From: Fredinandcohnia aciditolerans
Lineage (GTDB): Bacteria; Bacillota; Bacilli; Bacillales; Bacillaceae_L
Assembly (NCBI GenBank): GCA_003640645.1
Contig: QGHH01000005.1
Location: 124,001 to 188,000, forward strand
Length of the DNA: 64,000 bases
Reading direction: 5' to 3'
Shown here: piece after piece, positions 59,927 through 64,000 of the stretch
How positions within the stretch are numbered: the first letter of the stretch is position 1
Layout of the letters: every line of letters begins with the position of its first letter
Made by a program: the position numbers and the translations under genes
Notes under the pieces: generated by a model
Told to the model about the DNA's origin: nothing
Database searches by the model: none
Seen by the model: the letters and a program-made list of their open reading frames with translations, nothing else

Positions 59927-60553
59927 TTAATGAATTGTACGGTATACGCCAATAACTTTTCCTAATATGACTACGTTTTTAAGGATGATCGGTTCGAGCA
60001 TTGAGTTCTCAGGTTGCAAGCGGATATGGTCTTTTTCTTTAAAGAAACGTTTTACAGTCGCTTCATCTTCCTCTGTCATTGCAACAACAATATCCCCATT
60101 GTTCGCTGAATGCTGTTGTCTGACAATCACATAGTCTCCGTCAAGAATCCCCGCTTCGATCATACTATCCCCCATTATCTCAAGCATAAAAATTTGGTCA
60201 TCATGGGCAGCAAAACGATCAGGTAATGGGAAGTACTCTTCAATATTTTCCACAGCTGTAATTGGTTGTCCTGCAGTAACTTTACCTATGACTGGGACAT
60301 TCACAACGTTTGCAGTTGGAATTGTTTCATTTTCGTCAACCTGTAAAATTTCAATCGCGCGAGGTTTAGTAGGGTCTCTTCGAATCAAGCCTTTGCTTTC
60401 AAGTCTGGACAAATGTCCGTGTACTGTTGAACTTGATGCTAAACCAACAGCCTCCCCAATTTCCCTTACGGAAGGTGGGTAGCCCTTTTCTTTAACTTCT
60501 TGTTTTATGTAATTCAATATATCCTGCTGTCTTTTAGAAAGCTTCGTTGTCAT
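59927..60553 (-). CDS. lexA: SOS repressor LexA
   Basis: LexA (208 aa; DinR) represses SOS genes and self-cleaves when RecA is active. The N-terminal winged helix has [21 protein letters not shown]; the scissile Ala94-Gly95 is in VTAGQP; catalytic Ser130 (GDSM) and Lys168 (TVKRF) are intact. It is divergent from the micropeptide gene. A ribosome-binding site AAGGGGAT precedes the ATG on the minus strand. No convincing LexA box was found close to its own start. Confidence 0.97.
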   Translation of the reverse strand: MTTKLSKRQQDILNYIKQEVKEKGYPPSVREIGEAVGLASSSTVHGHLSRLESKGLIRRDPTKPRAIEILQVDENETIPTANVVNVPVIGKVTAGQPITAVENIEEYFPLPDRFAAHDDQIFMLEIMGDSMIEAGILDGDYVIVRQQHSANNGDIVVAMTEEDEATVKRFFKEKDHIRLQPENSMLEPIILKNVVILGKVIGVYRTIH

Positions 60554-60709
60554 CTTCGCTCATCCCCTTGCACTAATATTATATATGTATTTAAATCCTC
60601 TCTTCGATCTCACGGTTCAGGTGACCTAGTAATTTCGACAAATACCGAATTTCTTAAGTTGAGTATAGCATGTTTTACTAGATTATACAAACATAAGTTC
60701 GAATTTTTG

Positions 60710-60739
60710 TTGACACAAAACAAACGTTCGGTCTATAAT
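60710..60739 (+). promoter_or_regulatory. Consensus promoter with embedded SOS box
   Basis: Perfect TTGACA (60710-60715) and TATAAT (60734-60739), 18-bp spacer. The spacer contains AAAAC-AAAC-GTTCG (60717-60730), a LexA-type box with a full right half and two mismatches in the left half. Confidence 0.8.
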
Positions 60740-60753
60740 GAAAATATAAAATA

Positions 60754-60767
60754 CGAACAAACATTCT
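60754..60767 (+). promoter_or_regulatory. Second SOS box
   Basis: CGAAC-AAAC-ATTCT has a full left half; the right half has two mismatches. It lies just downstream of the start point. A weaker third match, CGAAT-TTTT-GTTGA, lies at 60700-60713. Confidence 0.65.
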
Positions 60768-60784
60768 ATAGGAGTGAAATAAAG

Positions 60785-60871
60785 ATGTTAAGGAAATTAC
60801 AAGGCGGATTTATCTATTATGTACTATTTGTTTTATTAAGTATGGGAATGGTTATTATTAGTGCAAGCTAA
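60785..60871 (+). CDS. 28-aa single-span SOS micropeptide at the yneA locus
   Basis: A 28-codon ORF with a short basic start (MLRKLQGG) and one hydrophobic helix (FIYYVLFVLLSMGMVIIS). It has an AGGAG site 10 nt upstream and a consensus promoter with LexA boxes. Position (divergent from lexA, before ynzC) is that of yneA, whose B. subtilis product is about 100 aa with a membrane helix and LysM domain and blocks division. No LysM-coding remnant follows the stop. It may be a reduced YneA or a distinct inhibitor; function unproven. Confidence 0.7.
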   Translation: MLRKLQGGFIYYVLFVLLSMGMVIISAS

Positions 60872-60958
60872 ATGCGTAATGTGGATGACTTGTAAAATAT
60901 CTTTTCATCTAGTACTATGAACTATGATTTAGAAAAGAATAAGCAAGGAGTAAAAATT

Positions 60959-61189
60959 ATGCTTTCAAAAGATAAAATCGATCGGATCAATGCTCTTGCA
61001 AAAAAAGCGAAGACAGTTGGTCTTACGGATAAAGAAAAAGAAGAACAGCAAGAGCTTAGACAAGAGTATCTACGTGTTTTTAGAAGTTCAATGACTAATA
61101 CATTACATTCTGTAAAAGTTGTTGATCCTGAGGGTAATGATGTAACCCCAGAAAAACTGAAAAATAGTAAGCGGAAAAGATTGCATTAA
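60959..61189 (+). CDS. ynzC: DUF896 protein YnzC
   Basis: YnzC (76 aa) is a small helical-hairpin protein in the lexA-yneA locus ([37 protein letters not shown]). It is probably co-transcribed with the micropeptide gene, hence SOS-induced; yneB, the resolvase gene found between them in B. subtilis, is absent. The ATG at 60959 follows AAGGAG; the in-frame ATG at 60917 has none. Confidence 0.93.
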   Translation: MLSKDKIDRINALAKKAKTVGLTDKEKEEQQELRQEYLRVFRSSMTNTLHSVKVVDPEGNDVTPEKLKNSKRKRLH

Positions 61190-61190
61190 T

Positions 61191-61226
61191 AAAGAATACA
61201 TAGATTTCTATGTATTCTTTTTTTTT
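61191..61226 (+). terminator. Terminator after ynzC
   Basis: AAGAATACATAGA/TCTATGTATTCTT, T-run of nine. Confidence 0.95.
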
Positions 61227-61301
61227 GTGCATACTATCAATGAAAGAACTGCTATGTTTTATGTTAGTTCGTTAGAAACTCTTGAAAGGATGTTTATTTT
61301 T

Positions 61302-63305
61302 ATGACACAATCACTAACAGACTTGTCGATAGCGTCAATTCGAACACTTTCGATTGATGCTGTTGAAAAGGCAAATTCAGGACACCCAGGTATGCCGATG
61401 GGAGCAGCACCCATGACATATACTTTATGGACTCGACATATGAAACATAATCCGAAAAACCCACATTGGTTCAACCGTGATCGATTTGTTTTATCTGCGG
61501 GACACGGCTCTGCATTATTGTACAGTATGTTACACCTATCAGGTTACGACTTAACAATTGATGACTTAAAGCAGTTTCGTCAATGGGGCAGTAAGACCCC
61601 AGGGCATCCTGAGTATGGCCATACTGCAGGTGTCGATGCAACAACTGGCCCACTCGGTCAAGGTATTGCTATGGCTGTTGGAATGGCGATGGCAGAACGC
61701 CATTTAGCGGGTGTCTATAATAATGACTCAATTGAAATTGTTAACCATTATACATATGCCATTTGTGGTGATGGTGACCTGATGGAAGGTGTATCAGGTG
61801 AAGCTTCATCATTAGCAGGACATTTAAAATTAGGTCGACTAATTGTTTTGTATGATTCTAATGATATTTCACTTGATGGTGATCTTAATCAAGCTTTTTC
61901 AGAATCAATCGAACAAAGGTATAAGTCCTATGGCTGGCAATATCTACGTGTTGAGGATGGGAATGACGTAGAAGCGATTGATAAAGCGATTGAGGAGGCT
62001 AAAGGAGATTTATACCGTCCAGCTCTCATTGAAGTTCGAACGACAATTGGTTATGGTTCTCCAAACCGAGCTGGAAAGTCAAAAGCACACGGTGAACCAT
62101 TGGGAGCCGATGAATTAAAATTAACGAAGGAAGCATATAACTGGACGTTTGAAAATGATTTTCACGTTCCAAGTGAGGTCTATACTCATTTTGAGGAAAC
62201 AGTAAAAAGAACTGGTGAACAAAGTGAACAAGAATGGAATCAAATGTTCAGTCGATACAAGGAGACTAACCCAGAACTCGGGAAGCAGTTAGAAATGGCG
62301 ATAGAGGGTAGACTTCCTGATGGCTGGGAGAACACGCTACCAGTTTATGAGGTGGGTAAGAAGCTAGCAACCCGAGCATCTTCTGGTGAAGCATTAAATG
62401 CAATAGCAAAGAGTGTACCGCAATTCTTTGGCGGTTCAGCTGATTTAGCGGGATCAAATAAAACAATGATTAACGGTGCTTCTGATTTTATGCCTAAGGA
62501 TTACAGTGGTCGGAATATATGGTTTGGAGTACGTGAGTTCGCAATGGGTGCTGCTTTAAATGGGATGGCTCTTCATGGCGGTGTGAAGGTATATGGGGGA
62601 ACATTCTTTGTATTCTCCGATTACTTGCGGCCAGCCATTCGATTAGCTGCATTAATGAAAGTTCCTGTAATCTATGTATTTACTCACGATAGTATCGCGG
62701 TTGGAGAAGATGGACCAACACATGAGCCTGTAGAACAATTACCAGCATTACGTGCAATGCCAAATTTATCTGTCATTCGACCAGCGGATGGAAATGAAAC
62801 GGCAGCTGCATGGAGAACGGCAATTGAATCGAAAGATGTTCCTACTGCTCTCATTTTAACGAGGCAAAACCTACCAACCTTGGAAGGAACAGCTGAGAAA
62901 GCATATGAAGGAGTTCAGAAAGGTGCTTATGTTATCTCACCAGCAAAATCTGGACAGCCAGCAGCTCTTCTACTTGCAACAGGATCTGAGGTTAGTCTTG
63001 CGGTTGATGCACAAAAGCAACTCGCAAGTGAAAATATTGAGGTGTCAGTAGTAAGTATGCCTTCTTGGGATCGCTTCGAGGCCCAGTCAAAAGAATATAA
63101 AGAGTCAGTTATTCCTCGGAATGTGAAAAAGCGTTTGGCAATTGAAATGGCAACACCACTTGGCTGGGAAAGATATACGGGTGATGAGGGAGATATCCTT
63201 GGAATCCATGAATTTGGTGCTTCAGCTCCTGGTGAAATCGTACTTAAGGAATATGGCTTCACTGTTGAAAATGTAGTAAACCGTGTTAAACAACTGCTTC
63301 AATAA
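61302..63305 (+). CDS. tkt: Transketolase
   Basis: Transketolase (667 aa) of the pentose phosphate pathway uses thiamine diphosphate to move two-carbon units between sugar phosphates. The N-terminal [15 protein letters not shown] motif GDGDLMEG and the transketolase signature [13 protein letters not shown] are present. The ATG at 61302 follows GAAAGGATG and gives exactly the B. subtilis length; the in-frame start at 61227 lies in the upstream terminator. Confidence 0.97.
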   Translation: MTQSLTDLSIASIRTLSIDAVEKANSGHPGMPMGAAPMTYTLWTRHMKHNPKNPHWFNRDRFVLSAGHGSALLYSMLHLSGYDLTIDDLKQFRQWGSKTPGHPEYGHTAGVDATTGPLGQGIAMAVGMAMAERHLAGVYNNDSIEIVNHYTYAICGDGDLMEGVSGEASSLAGHLKLGRLIVLYDSNDISLDGDLNQAFSESIEQRYKSYGWQYLRVEDGNDVEAIDKAIEEAKGDLYRPALIEVRTTIGYGSPNRAGKSKAHGEPLGADELKLTKEAYNWTFENDFHVPSEVYTHFEETVKRTGEQSEQEWNQMFSRYKETNPELGKQLEMAIEGRLPDGWENTLPVYEVGKKLATRASSGEALNAIAKSVPQFFGGSADLAGSNKTMINGASDFMPKDYSGRNIWFGVREFAMGAALNGMALHGGVKVYGGTFFVFSDYLRPAIRLAALMKVPVIYVFTHDSIAVGEDGPTHEPVEQLPALRAMPNLSVIRPADGNETAAAWRTAIESKDVPTALILTRQNLPTLEGTAEKAYEGVQKGAYVISPAKSGQPAALLLATGSEVSLAVDAQKQLASENIEVSVVSMPSWDRFEAQSKEYKESVIPRNVKKRLAIEMATPLGWERYTGDEGDILGIHEFGASAPGEIVLKEYGFTVENVVNRVKQLLQ

Positions 63306-63308
63306 AAA

Positions 63309-63340
63309 AAGGGGTCGATTCGGGCCCCTATTCTACATAA
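63309..63340 (+). terminator. Possible terminator after tkt
   Basis: GGGGTCG/CGGGCCCC imperfect stem after an A-run; the tail TATTCTA is weak. Confidence 0.6.
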
Positions 63341-63347
63341 ACAAACG

Positions 63348-63357
63348 TTTCGACAAA
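63348..63357 (+). promoter_or_regulatory. Spo0A box before sirA
   Basis: TTTCGACAAA is the reverse complement of TTTGTCGAAA and contains the TGTCGAA 0A-box core. sirA is activated by Spo0A in B. subtilis. Confidence 0.65.
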
Positions 63358-63446
63358 ACTAGACGATTCTTACTCCAACGTCAGACAAAAATCACAGACT
63401 CTTTCGAATATACTATTCTTAATAGGTAGTATTAGGAGGAAAGAGT

Positions 63447-63887
63447 ATGAGAGAATACCACATTTATTTAATAGAAGAAGAATTTGCAACTCATTACTTT
63501 GGACGGGAATCACTAATCTATCATTTATTTTTAGAGCATAACCAAGCAAAATATGAGCGGAAAGAAATACTCAATAAGCAAATTGAATTTATTACAAGGG
63601 CGATTCCATCATTACGTATCCACCAAAAAATTGAAGGAAGCCTAGCTCATTATTCTTATTATAGTCGTCAAAGTCATATGCACACTCTCGAATGGAATGA
63701 ATTTAATAGCTTTGCAAAACTAACGATACATAATGATTACATCCATTTAGAGTCTACTGGCAGCTATGAAGCTGAGACGGCATTTTTTGAAATCCTTCGT
63801 AAATATGATCGTTGTTTCCTAGCAATGGATTTTAAAGCAAACAAATATGGGTGGTTAAACCCGATTAAGGAAAGAAAGTTTGTATAA
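63447..63887 (+). CDS. sirA: Sporulation inhibitor of replication SirA
   Basis: SirA (146 aa; YneE) binds domain I of DnaA and stops new rounds of replication at the onset of sporulation. Conserved segments YLIEEEFATHYFGRES, SYEAETAFFEIL and AMDFKANKYGWLNPIKER match the B. subtilis protein. AGGAGG precedes the ATG. It lies between tkt and yneF, and a Spo0A box lies 90 bp upstream. Confidence 0.95.
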   Translation: MREYHIYLIEEEFATHYFGRESLIYHLFLEHNQAKYERKEILNKQIEFITRAIPSLRIHQKIEGSLAHYSYYSRQSHMHTLEWNEFNSFAKLTIHNDYIHLESTGSYEAETAFFEILRKYDRCFLAMDFKANKYGWLNPIKERKFV

Positions 63888-63974
63888 AAGCTAGGAAAAC
63901 ATAAAACAAATATTGTATAATAGCTAATGGTTTAGTACACTGTAATGAGACAACATGAAGGAGGAAGTTTTTTT

Positions 63975-64000
63975 ATGCAAATGTGGTTAGCTATCTTACT
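63975..64000 (+). CDS. yneF: YneF family membrane protein, 5' end
   Basis: Only the first eight codons plus two bases are in the window (MQMWLAIL). GGAGGAAG precedes the ATG. The hydrophobic start and the place after sirA fit YneF, a short UPF0154 protein with one N-terminal helix. The identity rests mainly on gene order. Confidence 0.7.

Noticed and set aside
60500-60871. 123-codon ORF running through the lexA-micropeptide gap
   Set aside because: Its upstream part overlaps the lexA start and the promoter region and has no ribosome-binding site; only the last 28 codons have a proper site and promoter.
1-64000. tRNA or rRNA genes, CRISPR arrays, insertion sequences, prophage
   Set aside because: No clover-leaf candidates, regularly spaced repeats, transposase, integrase or phage genes were seen by reading; gene order is continuous with Bacillus chromosomes.

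Overview
The window is a continuous piece of chromosome from a low-GC, endospore-forming Bacillaceae. The gene order follows the infB-to-yneF arc of Bacillus subtilis almost gene for gene. Sporulation genes run through it: dpaAB, tepA/ylzJ, spoIIIE, ymfC-ymfM, spoVS, cotE, spoVK, sirA. The species cannot be fixed from this sequence. A korAB pair, a purine-nucleoside-type ABC transporter and a dipeptidase sit where B. subtilis 168 has other genes, so it is not B. subtilis itself. No tRNA, rRNA, CRISPR array, transposase or prophage was found.

Layout: (1) 1-6.6 kb, translation and RNA metabolism: 3' part of infB, ylxP, rbfA, truB, ribF, rpsO, pnp. (2) 6.8-15.9 kb, ylxY and mlpA, then ymxH, dipicolinate synthase dpaAB, the aspartate-to-dihydrodipicolinate route asd-dapG-dapA, tepA and ylzJ; asd, dapG and dapA make the precursor that DpaAB turns into spore DPA. 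(3) 16.1-33.8 kb, spoIIIE, the GntR regulator ymfC, a BMP-lipoprotein nucleoside ABC transporter, a YhdT/SSS symporter pair, then ymfF-ymfH-ymfI-ymfJ-ymfK-rodZ-pgsA-cinA. (4) 33.9-47.7 kb, a two-domain VOC protein, a 64-aa cysteine-pair protein coupled to a DsbA-like protein, recA, rny, ymdB, spoVS, an M19 dipeptidase, korAB, miaB, ymcA, cotE. (5) 47.9-64 kb, mismatch repair (mutSL), miaA, hfq, spoVK, hflX, ynbB, the nitrogen regulator pair glnR-glnA, lexA facing an SOS-controlled micropeptide gene, ynzC, tkt, sirA and the start of yneF.

The less ordinary content lies between genes. A structured element of about 130 nt occupies the 5' leaders of mlpA and mutS: 93 bp match without gaps at 82/93, preceded by a hairpin whose pairing is kept although its sequence differs. 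A divergent relative seems to lie in the sigma-H-driven leader of spoVS. The rny leader can be closed by a 14-bp long-range helix. Where B. subtilis has yneA, there is only a 28-codon single-membrane-span ORF behind a consensus promoter with LexA-type boxes, which resembles in size and setting the SOS division inhibitor SidA of Caulobacter. A nested inverted repeat precedes spoIIIE, and a Bacillus-type dispersed hairpin repeat lies between hfq and spoVK.

Regulatory sites readable from sequence include SOS boxes at recA and the micropeptide gene, two GlnR/TnrA boxes on the glnRA promoter, a perfect sigma-H promoter at spoVS, sigma-E and sigma-K candidates at cotE, a Spo0A box before sirA and a palindromic operator candidate before ymfC.
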